Positions 17,260 through 29,838 are shown, numbered from the stretch's first letter. The stretch: 64,000 nucleotides of DNA from Acanthochromis polyacanthus (GCF_021347895.1 NC_067123.1:36319571-36383570); one strand, 5' to 3'. The notes: generated from the sequence alone by a model not told the origin. Numbers and translations: made by a program.

Positions 17260-18400
17260 GGAGAAATGGAGGAAAAAAGCACATTAACATGCTGTAAACT
17301 GAATTCATATTCAACTCGGTACTTTCAGCGTTTGACCACAACATTTCTGAATACAGTAAACGTGAGCTTTAGGTCAGAGCTTGCTCACAGAGAGTGCACG
17401 ATGTTGCCTCAGCTAGCGTTACCCTGAAGATCAAACTGAAGACGAAGTGCTGCGCATACGCACCACGTGTTACCAGCTGCTGCTCCACACTGTGTAAGGT
17501 GATACCAACAGGTGTCGTCTTACTGTAATGTTACTAGCAACATGCTGGGATGAAGGCACAGACTTTCCACTTTCAGTCTTATTCAATTAGTTTGATAGCA
17601 CCATAGCTTAAGAGTATATATTAAGAAAAGCTCATGTTGACATTGTAAAATTGTTTTTGTTTGACCAGTAGTCTAAAAACATTTCATTTAATATGACAGA
17701 ACACAAAGACCAGCAAATACCACCATCCAAAAAGTCGCCTAATCAAGTTTTTTGTCAATCAGCTGATAACTTATCAACTACTTCCTGTAAAGAAAAGATT
17801 AATTTAAAATGAAACAAACTGAATTATTGTGATTAGGCTTAAAGAATCTAGAAAAATGACTTAAATCTTTATTTTATGTGTTTTGTTTTATGAAGTATTA
17901 TTAGTATATATTAATTATAACAAAGCATTTAAGTGCAGTATCACAGATTACATATGCAGCAATCAGCTCGTAATTTGTGATACCACAGACGTAAATCCCA
18001 TTGTCGTGCATCTTTCTCATACTTGTGGCATTAATCATCCTTCATAATGTTGTCCTTCTGGAAAAATAACTCTGGGACAACAGTAGGTGTGTCCTGATTT
18101 GTAGTAACGCAAGAAAGACTGGAAACAAAGAAATGGCTACAAGTCATGACCTGTAGTGTATCACAGCAGTTTAGCAGCCAAAATAACCTCCGCAGGCTAT
18201 TTTATCTGCCGTCTTTAACCTAAACTCGGGATGTGCTGCTGTTTGTTTTCATGCTCGTCTCTTTCATTTCCTTATTCCCAGTCACTCAAACATGAATCAG
18301 CTGCTCACGCTGGTATAATTTCCTCGCCCCAGCTGACCAGACTTCCACACAGACTTAAAACATCCTGTAGAGCACAGATTAGAGCACAGATGAAACAGAT
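17260..18400. other. Probable 5' UTR intron of the rapunzel-like gene
   Basis: This interval sits between the acceptor near 17228 and the proposed donor at 18411-18412. No repeat or exon was recognised in it. Confidence 0.35.
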
Positions 18401-18412
18401 GTTTACTCACCA

Positions 18413-18520
18413 GAGATAAAACTGTCGGTATCCCTCTGTCTACTGCAGCCGTCTGACTCTCCTTTCCACCATTTTCCACCCTAGTCAAACAAGGACAGCC
18501 CCTTCCTCCCAAATAAGGGA
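18413..18520 (-). promoter_or_regulatory. Candidate noncoding first exon of the rapunzel-like gene
   Basis: On the minus strand TTTTATCTCTG is followed by GTGAGTAAAC, a strong donor. It is the only strong upstream donor that would pair with the acceptor just before the ATG. Exon start and promoter are not defined; RNA evidence would be needed. Confidence 0.4.
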
Positions 18521-18829
18521 GTAAACATGAGGAAGTGACTCATGCCTGCTCCGTTCTGATTGGATGAGGGGAGTTCTCTCAGATGCACTGCGGCTGACGC
18601 TCCAACCACAGGCTGCAATACCAACAGTGGGCATCTCTTCATTAATGTTAGGTTTGCACACCTTCCTAACCAGTTTGGGTGTCCAGATACTACAACAACA
18701 ACAATAATACACTTTATGACAAGGAAGCAAATAACATCTGTTCAGTATCGGTGATAATGCTGGAAAGAATGTACTTTTATTTTCAGTGAAAGTCGGTAAT
18801 GTGCCATCATTCAAAAGAAGTGTTCTTTA

Positions 18830-19950
18830 AGATACAGCTACAAAACATTAGCACAGAAAGTGCCAGTTCACTCAAATCATAACAGACATGATTATTTAGC
18901 TCTTTTTGTTCTTATTGTCACCAAGAAGATGGTTTTGTCTGCCAAGAGATACTTTAGCAGCACAATTCTCTTTAGATTTCCTGAAAAATTGAGTTAATGT
19001 ATGGAAAAAGCTACCATCAGTGTGTTAGATCAGAATACAGAGGACATCAGAAGGCTTTTCCACGTAAATATTAAAATTCATGATGGCTGAATTTCTTTTA
19101 GCTGCTTCAATTCCTAGGGTTCACAGTTTGTTTGCTGGTTCACTGTGAAACTGTCACATCTTGTTGAGACTGAGTATAACAGAAACCCTAATGCTGTCAG
19201 TAATGTGTGATTCGCTTGCTGTGACAGTCAGGATGTTTGCTGTTAATAGTAGCAACAGTATATGAAGAATTAAGCGAATAATGACACAGAATTAACGATA
19301 AACAATGACAATGATACACTTTCTTTCCATACCGCCTTTCAAAACTGGAGGTACAAGGTGTTTTGTAGAGTGTTAAAATATATAAAGCATTTGAAAATGA
19401 CAATACAACGTTGAAGGAAGGCAGTAAGACATGGGTAAAGAACAATAACATAGCACTGGGAAAGAAATAGTGCTATTGAAATGCCTGTCTGTACAGGTGG
19501 GAAGGAAGGAAGTGCTTAAGGTATACAAAAAATCAGTCAATGAGATAATCTTTGATGGGGGGAATTTCTGAAGAATGAAGAACAAGTTTTTCTGGAGAGA
19601 GTGATTCTGTTTGCAGTTATGTGTGATGTGTTAAAGACACAATCCTTTCCACCTTGTCACTTGAGATCTTCGCTTAATAGAAGACATAAGGAGAGGTTCT
19701 TTAATTGAGCGAGATTTTGTTTTCATGATTCTAATACCATGAATAATATTCAATGCTTGATTGAGTTGCAAGTCTTTTGGCATAAAAATGCTGAAATGCC
19801 CAAAATCAGACCACTAAAATAATGATGAAGCGATCATTTAAGAGCCCAAATGAGTGCAAGCATAATTTTTGTGACAAGCTATATATTGTATGATTTGTTG
19901 GATGATTCATTTAACAGTTGACAGCATTGATATTTATTTTATTTTCTATT
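18830..19950. other. Intergenic interval, nothing recognised
   Basis: AT-rich sequence without long open frames, splice-bounded exons or clear repeat ends. Confidence 0.4.
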
Positions 19951-19957
19951 AAACTGC

Positions 19958-20081
19958 AGGACTTTCTCCCTGTGGGTCCACTTCTTCCTGGAACTACATC
20001 CGAATGCCTTCCACAGTCCTGGTTAATCTCTCCTCTCAGCCTCGGTACCAGCTCTGTTGACCATGGCTGTAGAAAGGCAAG
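19958..20081 (+). other. Possible noncoding exon (acceptor plus donor) upstream of the PI-PLC-like gene
   Basis: The text TTAAACTGCAG precedes 19958 and GTAAGG follows 20081, so the interval has both splice signals. It contains ATGGCTGTAGAAAGGCAAG, but joining this in frame to the coding exon at 23213 meets a stop within a few codons. It could be a 5' UTR exon with a short upstream frame, or chance. Confidence 0.25.
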
Positions 20082-20349
20082 GTAAGGTAAATCACACAAT
20101 AGAGTATTTTTTTTATACATCATACCATTTTAACAGCTTCACTTAAGTATTTAGTTGCACAGATGAGCTGGATAAAAATTCCCCTTACCCTCTTTTTCTT
20201 AAGTACATGGAAAACCCAGAATTGGACGTTCTTTCCAATATGTCATTATGACATCAGTCTTGGTTGTTGATGCTGATACTGGGATGTCTTCTTCAACTTG
20301 GTAGCGTCTGATATTCATCTTAAGAATAAAAACAAGCATTTCCACAGGG

Positions 20350-21030
20350 ATTTTATTAAATACTTTGTTTATTGTCAAATATACAGAACAAACCCGATCA
20401 GATACCCATTTCTTCCACCCCTCTCCCACAAAGCAGGTTAGGAAAAGAAAAAAACAGACAAACAAAAAGGTAGAAAGGAAAAACAACAGCAATAACAAAA
20501 AAAAAAACACATCAGTACTCAGACACATTTTTGTGGACATCTATAACTATAATCACATTTTAAAATAATATGGAGATAAATAGACAAAGATAATCAAAAT
20601 AACTGAAGTGTCATGAGGGTCCTCCGCATTGTGTAATGTGATCAAGAAAAGGTTGCCATATCTGATGGAATCTATCTGGTTTCCCAGCAATCTCAAATCG
20701 AATCTTCTCTAAATGCAGTGTACTCGAAAACTCTGTGAGCCAAGCTTCAAAACTAGGAGACATCTCCTTGTTCCATGCTTTGAGAATCCTCTAAGCTATG
20801 ACCATTCCATACTGAATTGACAGAACCTTCCAGTGACTGAAAGCCTCAAGTTGTTTGGACCAGCCCAGAATGCCTGTCTCTGGGTCTGGAGGGAGGTCAT
20901 GTCCATAAACTTGTGAATAAAAATGGAAAACTTTGCACCAAAACATACAGAGTTTTATGCAATTCCACAGGGATTTTAAACCAGCATATAAAATGGTATG
21001 CACTTTTGAAGACTACATTGCAGAGGAGTA
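20350..21030 (-). pseudogene. 5'-truncated LINE (L1/Tx1-like) ORF2 C-terminus and 3' UTR
   Basis: On the minus strand a frame reads ILGWSKQLEAFSHWKVLSIQYGMVIA, a TAG, then RILKAWNKEMSPSFEAWL and IWQPFLDHI, ending at a TGA at 20613-20611. This resembles the C-terminal end of fish LINE ORF2 proteins. An A/T-rich 3' UTR with AATAAA-like signals continues to about 20350. It lacks endonuclease and reverse transcriptase, so it is a dead insertion. Confidence 0.65.
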
Positions 21031-21039
21031 CTGCAAACT

Positions 21040-22090
21040 AGCTTTTTCTCCACCAAAACACATCATTAAAATGCTGCATCCACATGAATTCATCCTGAGT
21101 AATAATGTAGTATGGCGCTTATGAAGATAATTCTTTAGTAGAGTAATAGATATCTTAAATACATTTGACTTGCTATTGGGCAGTTTTGCATCGATGTTTT
21201 CAAATCTGATTTGTCCTTTCTACCAGTTTCCATCACAATTAAACTGCAATAGCTGTAAATGGCTCTTCTTAGCTGTGTAATTAGTTAGAGCCGGATTATA
21301 ATAAGCATGTCTCAGTCATTTGAGATGCTACAAGTTCCTGTAGTTTTACCAACTGGACTGTTTGGACCCTCTCTAACAGCTACTATTGTAATGTCCCTGG
21401 TAGTTTTGGATCTTGTTTGCCTTTACCTTTTGTGAATGATATGCCTACAGAGTTATTTTATGTAATAATGTATTTTCACAACAGTAATTATGTTCAAACA
21501 GCAGCTAAAATGTTTGAATGCGACTTGTTGTACCGTCGATGCCTTCACTGACACCACGCAGTGTTTTTTGGAGAAACGGATTCTTTCATTGGTTTGTTAC
21601 ATTTATGAATATAGTGAATGGTGTCACTGGTCTGTGTTCATAAGAAAAGCAGTATCATTACCTGGGTTTCACCTGGCCTGAATATTTACTAAAAATTGCA
21701 GGAATTTCTATTTTACACACTCTGGGTGTACAGTCTGTGTTAACAGCTAACCAAATATTATTCAGCAAGTCAAGGACAAGGCTGTTGTGTAATATTTGAC
21801 TCCCCGTGTAGTGATAGGAGACAAAGCGGGAAAACATCTGCAGATTTTTCCAAGTGTTATACGCACACGCACACTTTGGCTAAACGCTTCCAGCTCAGGA
21901 TTGAGCGCTGCCTCACCCTGCGTCCTCTGAGAGGAGGAAGCTGTGCTGAGAAATATTCTGTGGGATGTTTGTGTAAAAAAATTTTATTTTGTCTTTGGTC
22001 AATGGTGGCTGACCTGAAAGTGTGTCGGTAATTTCAGTTCTACCAATAATTGAACAGAAAAATTTAAAACATAGCAGATGCTGTTCAAAC
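21040..22090. other. Intergenic interval, nothing recognised
   Basis: No exon or repeat boundary could be supported in this kilobase. Confidence 0.35.
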
Positions 22091-22099
22091 AGGTACGGT

Positions 22100-22415
22100 T
22101 GGTTTTATATCATCCTTCAGTTTGTCCATCCAACACCCACAAATGAACTTTGTTTGATCTAATAAATCCTTCAGATTTTCTGCTACAAGGTACTGCAAAA
22201 GGTTAACAGACCATGACTTCATAGTTTGATACAACAAAGTAATACAAATTCAAAATTGAAGAGCTCTTTGTCTTTATGGTGCAGTTCTAGGCAGGAGTAC
22301 TGGCTCGTATATTCTGGTCAAAAAAAGACTAAATTAAACAGTTATTCAATGTTTAAAAGCAACAAAAAGAGAGAACTATCAAGGGTGGTGAATGCTTTTG
22401 AAAGGCACTGTACAT
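22100..22415 (+). repeat. Possible Tc1-type relic
   Basis: The right end reads TGGTGAATGCTTTTGAAAGGCACTGTA, which resembles the terminal phrase of some fish Tc1 elements. The matching left repeat was not found, so this is a weak call. Confidence 0.3.
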
Positions 22416-22733
22416 GTAACTTTGTTGGAACGATAAGAATTGCTGTGTGAAAATCCTCAGCTGCACTTGTTGTGTGCCAGAAATTAATGCTGCGATTGCT
22501 TATGTGAGTACGGATAGTCATTCTGCAGATCTTATGTGACTTTTACATTCTAATCACTGTCTAAAAATTGTTTTGAAATGGATATTAAAGAGGAAATCAT
22601 GAATGTGGACTTAAAAAGAACCTTTCATTCATTATTTTTGGTCTGTTTTGGATTTTTTGATGAATTTCCGTATCGTGATCGGAGGCAAAAACCCCGCTAA
22701 CCCCCCCATCCTCATCATTCACACCCCTACTTT

Positions 22734-22757
22734 CCCTCCCTCCCTCCCTCCCTCCCT
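22734..22757 (+). repeat. (CCCT)n simple repeat
   Basis: About six CCCT units in a row, upstream of the PI-PLC-like gene. Confidence 0.8.
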
Positions 22758-23227
22758 GCAGCGTAGAGCCCAGCTTCTGCTCTATAGTATTTCCCACAAT
22801 AGCATCGCAGGTCTACACGCTGGCCGGTGTCATTTTGTCTCTGACACCTCCACTCGTCTCTTTCTGTCGGTCGTCCCCAGGCACCCGGACAGGACTGAGG
22901 ACAAGCACCCTCTGGTTTCAGGTATGAAGTGGAGCGAACAGAGAGGCACATCAGCAGGTTTGACACAGCAGCAGTGAACGGTTTGGTTCAGTTTTGGGAT
23001 TAGAAGGGTTTAAGCCGGCCATTGAATTGGTCCGTAGGGGTGAACTGAGGTCAACCTCAGGCCAATCAAATAGTTTTCACTGTTGCTTTAGTTTTTATAT
23101 TTTTTGTACTTTCATGAAGGGAGTGTGTTTTTCCTCTTTAGCAACATGCAGGCAAACTGTTTTAAATATTTAATTTATTTTTGTTGTCTCTAAATCATTC
23201 TCTGTTTTCAGGGCTGGAAAATCAGAC

Positions 23228-25805
23228 ATGAGGATCAGACAAGGTCCAGTAAAAATGTACAGATTGTTGGCAGAGCTGACGGTCCTGCTGGGGTGAGTGT
23301 GTTGAAAACATGCCGCATATTGACAACACTTAATTTAGCACACTGTCAGTGCATCGATATACTGTACGGAGAGTTGAGATCAATATGTACACACAATGAA
23401 TCAGAGAATAAACAAAGTCTGTCAGCCACCATAAGTTTGAACAACTATCTGTAAAATGCATTTTAAAGGTAATTAATGCAAATATCTAGAAATTTCTACA
23501 AACATGTCAGCACAAAGACAGTACAGATGTACAAAGTTATACAAAAACTAAAGTTCTTTGTACTTACGGTGCATTTCTACGTTTGTTTGTGTTGTCTCAT
23601 TTTACTTTTTTTTTTTCTATGTGCACTTCATGTGTGGTCATGTTAGTGAAAATGTTTTCCCAGTTTCTATTTGCTCACATTTTCTTACATGGCAGTGCAT
23701 TGAGCTCTCACAGCCATCACACAAATCACCTCTGGAATCTACATTTTATTTAATATTACTTGCAGTAGTGTTTTAGTATTTTTACTCTTGTGCAAGGATT
23801 TTTCACGGACTGTTTCTTCTTCATTTGGTTAAACCTAGAAAAATGAATGTATTTCTATCACCACTGACAACAGTTCTATTCTTAAAGGGCTGTACCAAAA
23901 TATGCAACCGTCTGAGAAAAGACAAAATGAAAACCTGGCATGTTTTTAAACCACATCGTAAATCTGTCTGGTTTTAAGAGTCGTAGGTTTGACTTACGGT
24001 GCCGTTCAGAGACCTGATTATGACGACACACCAAACCCAGAGTTCCTCAACCCGTCCTGGATGGCCAGCATCCCTGATGACCAGCCGCTGTCTGAGGTCA
24101 CCATGCCGGGGACCCACAACACCATGGCTGTGTTTGGAGGCGTGTATGCCGAGTGCCAGACCTGGAGCCTGGCCTCCCAGCTCCGTGCCGGGGTTCGCTT
24201 CCTAGACATCCGTGTGCGTCACGTCAGGGGGAACCTCACCATCCACCACGGGGTGTCCTACCAGCGGGCGCACTTTGGGCATGTCCTGGAGGGTGTGGTC
24301 GATTTCCTTCAAGAGTACCCGAGTGAGACGGTGCTGATGCGTTTGAGGGAGGAGTTCAGCGAGACGGGTGACATCTACGGTGCCGTGGTCGACTACATCC
24401 ACCGCTACGCTCACTGGGACCTGCTGTGGCACAGTCGACTCGTGCCGACCATGGGGGAGGCCCGAGGAAAACTCATCATCATGCAAGAGTTTTCTGGGCC
24501 AGACCTGGGGATGCGCTATGGTTCAATGGACATAGCTGACGACTGGCAGGTACGGAAAGTCAAACACAAGCACACCAGCAGGCAAACGGTATTACAGTCA
24601 AATCACTAAAGGTAGACGTTGTCGGTTCCATCGTTCTGTTCTCCTTAAATGTCCAAGTACACAAGAACCAGTCACCAAATATACAGTGCATTAATTTGAG
24701 TTTAAGTCAAGCCTGCCTCTTAGAAACATATGTGTAATATAACCTGTGTAGAATTTAAAATTCTCCTCACTATATTATATCCAAGAATAGTGACTGTGTT
24801 TTCACTATAACTGATGATGTATTTTAAATGGGTTGTCCTACACTGTAAAAACAAAGTGAAAATCTGGCTGCAAAGGTGCCAAGACCAACGTTAAAAAGGG
24901 GTTGAATATTATAGCATTCAAAAACTGGAAACAACCATGAAAATAAAAGCACATTTTTAAAGTAATTAAGTTTTTAGCTGATTTAAATACAGCAGAATAG
25001 TGTAATTTTACAGAACACACTTTTAATGTGGATGCTATTTATAGTTTTGGCCTGTTTTTAGGGTTAACAAGTAAAATAACAGATTTTCTGTGATTTTTCT
25101 AGCTGTTATCTGTAAATTCATATCACTCTTGGATTTTCTTGTATATGTAGTTTTTTTCTATATTCTTATTTTATTTTATGTAACCTTCACTTTATACCTG
25201 ACCCTAATATTTGTTGTCTTGCTGTTTACCCCCTTGTTGAATATCCAGTTGTTGTGACAGAATTTCCCTCTGTGGATTAATAAAGTCAAAACAAAACAGG
25301 GAAAATCTGTAAAATAACAATGAACTCTTTTAAAAAATACAGGTAGAAACTATTTAACAGTGGATTTACCCTCTCATGTAATCCGTAGGACACCTTGTGA
25401 TAGCAAAGCCTTTGCTGTTTCTTGCAGGTACCGACACTTATGTACGTGGAAAGTAAATGGCAGAGTGTCTATAATCACTTGGAGGCTGCACCTACAGGAA
25501 ACAAAGCGCAGATTTTTCTCACCTTCAGCAGTGGAGCTGGTGTGTTTGCACATCCCAGAGCCGTCGCTCAGTGCATCATGCCACAGCTGTACAACTACCT
25601 GAAGGCCAAGACGGGCCAGAACCTGCGCTTTGGAATCATCTGCATGGACTTCCCTGCTGCTCCACTCATTCAAATGATCATTGACTTCCAACTAACGCAG
25701 GTCAGAAAGAGAAGAGAGGCACCTATTCACATTCCTAGCAAGGCAGGTTTTAAATATACTTCACTTAAAAAGAAAATGATCAAACATTTCACTGCTAATG
25801 TCTGA
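23228..25805 (+). CDS. Secreted PI-PLC X-domain protein (1-phosphatidylinositol phosphodiesterase-like)
   Basis: Family members with this fold cleave phosphatidylinositol by acid-base catalysis with two histidines. Coding exons are 23228-23292, 23979-24549 and 25428-25805; phases agree and give 337 residues. The N-terminus holds a signal-peptide-like stretch (MYRLLAELTVLLGVVGLTYG, from residue 10), so secretion is likely; M10 is an alternative start. The X domain starts at WMASIPDDQPLSEV. The catalytic histidine pair is visible as MPGTHNT (H68) and LTIHHG (H112), with DIR (R100) and CMDF near the end. Residue 69 is Asn where bacterial enzymes have Asp. The layout resembles bacterial enzymes more than PLCXD or PLC-beta types; no C2, PH or Y domain is present. 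A donor-like CAGGTCAG at 25698 could end exon 3 early, but AATAAA at 25906 supports the TGA at 25803-25805... read as the stop of the unspliced form. Confidence 0.82.
25050..25290 (+). repeat. Possible LINE/SINE 3' tail in a PI-PLC-like intron
   Basis: The phrase GAATTTCCCTCTGTGGATTAATAAAGT at about 25260-25286 resembles the 3' tail shared by Rex1-like fish LINEs and dependent SINEs. No coding part is preserved. Confidence 0.4.
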
Positions 25806-25929
25806 GTTAGAATGGGGTTTTAGCTCAGATTTAACTTCGCTAAAAAGAACATGACACTTCTCAATGTGTCATTTACAAGATACGGAAACAAAACGGTCAC
25901 ATGAAAATAAATCAAACAACAGCATATGA

Positions 25930-27350
25930 GGTTTTGTGCAGTAATAAACTACTGTGGAAACTTGTGAAGTGTTATGATTTCTGTTTTGACACGTGAATGT
26001 AAATCAGCAGTGAGTAACAGCAAAGCACCGCTCCATTTGGGCTAACAAACACCACCAACACCTGAGCTGATACTGAGGTTTGCAGGCGTCACTGTCAGGG
26101 TTTTTTTTTGTCTCTTTGAACACATTTAACTCAGGACTTGATGTAAGCAGTCGTATTTCGTTGTCACAGGGTGGCAGTGCTGCTGCAGAGAGGCATGGCA
26201 TCGAGTTGTGTTAACATCCTGCTGTGGCTTGTTGGTGTGTGAGGTGGTGGCCAGCTGTCTGCTAGGGAACAAGTAGCTTCACTCTTTGCATCACAAACCC
26301 ACTGCAACTATCGTTTGAGCGCAGGTTGGTCCTCAGCAACCGAGAGGAAATGAGCGACTTAAAAGTTCAGAAGGTTTTCAGCTGGAATGTAGGTGTGTAG
26401 AACAGAGATGACAAGAGAGTGAGAGGGAAAAAAATATACCTTCTGATCAATAGAATAAAAAATAAAAGCAGCATGGCTCAAAAGGAGTGTTACAGAGTAG
26501 CAAGATGTGAGCAAATTGTTGGAAAAATACATATACAATACATATAAATGTGTATACATGTAATGTCATGTATTTGTTGATGGATATGTAGGATTTGGAT
26601 GGCTATATGGATGGATGGATATATGCATTGACGGATTAATGGATTAATGGATGGATTGATATCTAGATGCATGGATGGATGGATGGATGGATGGACGGCA
26701 TTATAATGATGTCATATTACATAGATGACAATTTTGAGTTCACTTTTAGCCAAAATTATTCTGTTCCCTAAAGGTGCAGAACTTTACATTACATCTTTTG
26801 GGACAAATCCACACAAACTACTTAAGGTTTAGAGGTTTCCAAGCAAAGACGACTTCAAATCTTCACAGGAATCCAAACTCAACCCTTAAAACTCTTACAT
26901 CTGTTTAAACTCACTTGTATTCAACCAGCAATTGTGATTCTTCCTTCAGCTTTCACCAGTCACACTTGATTTCTGGATTTGGTTTTCCTCTAGTGAAGAT
27001 CTTTATGTGCTGTGTTGCAACAGTCTGTTAATAATCTGTCATAATATTAGCGGACAGAAAGTGTGAGTAGAGTGCACAGAGCTGATAATGCAGTTATTTC
27101 CTGTATGTAATCACAAGTGCATCGCTTCGTTTGTCATGCGCTGGATTACATTGTTTAAGTTCTGCTCCGTATTAAGACGCATCGATCACATCTGATGAGT
27201 TGCAAAATCCCACATTGTAGCGAAATTGAAGGACGCCATGCAACTAGTTTGTGGCTTATGACATTGTTGGCATGCAATTTTCTTATATCAGATAACACTG
27301 ACTGATTGTATCATTATTTCCTCTTAGTTAAACACAGTGTTGCAAAATAG
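25930..27350. other. Intergenic interval with an ATGG-type microsatellite
   Basis: It holds a degenerate (GGAT)n/(ATGG)n tract at about 26577-26695. No gene was recognised between the PI-PLC-like gene and the TMEM272-like gene. Confidence 0.45.
26577..26695 (+). repeat. Degenerate (GGAT)n microsatellite
   Basis: Repeated GGATGGAT units interspersed with diverged copies, ending in five tandem perfect units. Confidence 0.8.
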
Positions 27351-27548
27351 TTGCTGAAATGTTTGTAACAGAGTGTCACAACATCCTGCTACAACAGCAG
27401 AGGATGTTAACGAAGCCGTCACTTTAACACCAACTCGAAGAAGAAAAGATTTCACAGCTGGAAAGGTACAGTGGATCCCTTTTGCTGCAGCTTCTCCTCT
27501 TGTTGTATGACTTTAATTCTTACTGTAGATATTAACTCGTCTCTACAG

Positions 27549-29838
27549 ATGGAATCCAAGCCTCGAGGTCCTGTGCTGATTTCAACAGTTGGTTAGACTC
27601 TCCGTCACTTTCTCGACTTGCTTTCACGTTATTCTGCTTATTTTAGCATCAAACCAATGCTTCACCCTGTGCCTCTTTGTTTCTCGTAGTCGTGGTGAAC
27701 ATTATGTGGTGGATGGTGATGATAGCAGCCATTGTACTGGGTGGGTTCACTCTTCTACCACGACATCACTTTTCTGTCTTAATGTATTGTGAATACAGCA
27801 TTGGGTATGTTTTGGATGCTGTCTTTTATGGCTGTTCTGCTGCATCACAGGCGCCACTCATCTGGGCCGCTGTCATGTGCAGCCCAACATCCCCATTTAC
27901 CTGATAGTTCTGGGAGCAACCAGCATCCTGTCTCTGTCTGTGACCTACAGCAGAGGAAGCTACCAGGACGGAGCCGGCTGCATCCTCACCTCGGCCTGCA
28001 TGACCTTCCTGCACCTCTTCACTTTTGTCTGGTTCATAGCAGGTAGGAGAAGAAAACATGCCACTACGCTCTGTATTTTTTAATAAAATCAAGCAGTGAC
28101 GGAAAGTATATTTATTCAAATACTCTCAGCATCTTGCTCAGACTGTAAAAATAAATAGTCAGTTTTTAAATTTTTAGTTTAAGTTGATTTTATACAAATA
28201 TTTGCATGCTTTTGCTTAAGTTACATCCTGCAGTTAAGTATTTTAAAATTAAAATATTGCTGTTTTTACTTAGATTAAAATATTTTCTCCCCCAGTTGAA
28301 TCAGAGTTGCTTTTAATATCATCTGGTGGTGTTTTTGTTTGTGTTTAGGCCAGTTTTTTTTTTTTCTTGATTTTAGTGTCTTTTCCCCTAGCCGTGTTTT
28401 TTTTTTAAATATATATAACAATTAACAGCATCTGAAAACAGTTTTTAAATTACCCTCTGAACCTCAAAACCTTGCAGAAGGTTTAAAAGTCATGTTAACC
28501 TTAATAAAAAGCAAAGAAATTCAATCATTTATTCGAGCCAGAAACTGTAAAAAACAAAGAATTGTCGATTTTGAACTTTTTTATGTGTGATGGGCTGTTC
28601 CTTTGGAAAATTAACTAAATTTAAGCCTAAAATCATTATTTTTCATCAAAATCACTTCATTCTACATGCCTCTTTTTAAAAAATCAACTGGATCCTGTTT
28701 AAAAACACAATATTGAACTTAACTGAACTAGAAGACAACATACAAACAAATAAATTTACTAATGTAAAGATTAAATTATCTGTTGTATGTTGAGCCACTA
28801 TTTTTTACAGTGTTAACAGCTGTGGGCAAAATGTTGGACATGTTAACAGGTTTCTCAATTTTTGTAACATAAATAATGAACTTTCAATTTTGTGGTTTAA
28901 GAATTCACCCACAGTGAGTACAAATGTGACAGAAGCTCAACAACTAGCAGATTTTATAAGAGGTTTAGAGGGTTAAGCACCTGAATATAGATGTCCTCAT
29001 AACTTTGTTGTGCTGCAGTCACTGATTAGACTCTGACACTGTTGATTTTATTTATTTACCATGAGAACGTTTTTGTTTTCTTTTATACTCTTTGTGCTTG
29101 TCTCATTGGTTTGAAGTGAATGGGGCTCATTTAAGAAAAAATTTGATCACTTAATCCCACACAACCAATCAGAATTCAGCAGATGGGCTGATTTATCAGC
29201 ATTAATCAAGTCTGATCAAGTCACATGCAGTCAAACATCATAGACTGAAATCAAATAGCTGTTCTAACATTGGTAGAAAATGTAAAGTTTGACCCACTTT
29301 AGTAAGGTCAATATATAATTGAATTTTAGAATAAGCTTGTTTTATTATTTTTTATAATAAAAAAAATTCTGGAATTTGTAAAGACATGATCACAATCAAC
29401 TTAAAAAACTTTTTTTTTTTTTCCCAAGATGTTTCCCATGGACTTCAAAAGTCCCTCAATCATATATTGACCCAGTCATAGTGAAAAGCTCTCAGGTTCA
29501 CTGTGTAGCTTCACCTCTGAACTGAATAGAAACATTATTTTCTAAGCCTGGTGTGTGTGTGTGTGTGTGTTCACCCTGCAGGTACCACCTGGGTTTATTC
29601 TGTGTATCCTCCAGACTACTCTCCTGGAACAGATCGCTACTGCCACCAGATCACCTACCAGTTTGCCTTCATCGTCACTACGATCCTGTGGGTCGCTACG
29701 ACTCTCATGTTCGTCTGCGGTTGTTGCTTCGCTCTGGTGATCTGCTGTAAGACGATGGGTGCAAGACGCTACTTTGCCCGCAGTAGTTTCTACGGTGCCA
29801 CAAGTGATGTCAACGAAACCACTGCTGGTGATGTGTGA
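27549..29838 (+). CDS. TMEM272-like four-span membrane protein
   Basis: Coding exons are 27549-27591, 27690-27740, 27851-28042 and 29582-29838; phases (1,1,1) agree and give 180 residues. Four hydrophobic spans are visible: VVNIMWWMVMIAAIVLG, the IYLIVLGATSILSLSV segment, CMTFLHLFTFVWFIAG, and the FAFIVTTILWVATTLMFVC segment. The phrases QPNIPIYLIVLGA, FVWFIAGTTWVYSVYPPDY and YCHQITYQFAF fit the TMEM272 family, whose function is unknown. The ATG lies at the first base after a splice acceptor, so a noncoding exon upstream is expected (candidate donor after GCTGGAAAG at about 27467). A conserved double-Cys run (CGCCFALVICC) in the last span may be palmitoylated, which is inference. ATTAAA near 29968 may be the poly(A) signal. 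Confidence 0.78.
29305..29473 (-). mobile_element. GGGTC-TIR element, short internally deleted copy D in the TMEM272-like intron
   Basis: The left end AGGTCAATATATAATTG and right end CAATCATATATTGACCC are inverted repeats. The flanks AGTA and AGTC agree at three of four bases, consistent with an aged 4-bp duplication. The interior keeps CCCATGGACTTCAAAAGTCCCT as in copy A at 12747-12768. At 169 bp it is a MITE-sized derivative. Confidence 0.6.
29551..29570 (+). repeat. (GT)n microsatellite before the last TMEM272-like exon
   Basis: About ten GT units end a few bases before the splice acceptor CACCCTGCAG. Confidence 0.8.
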
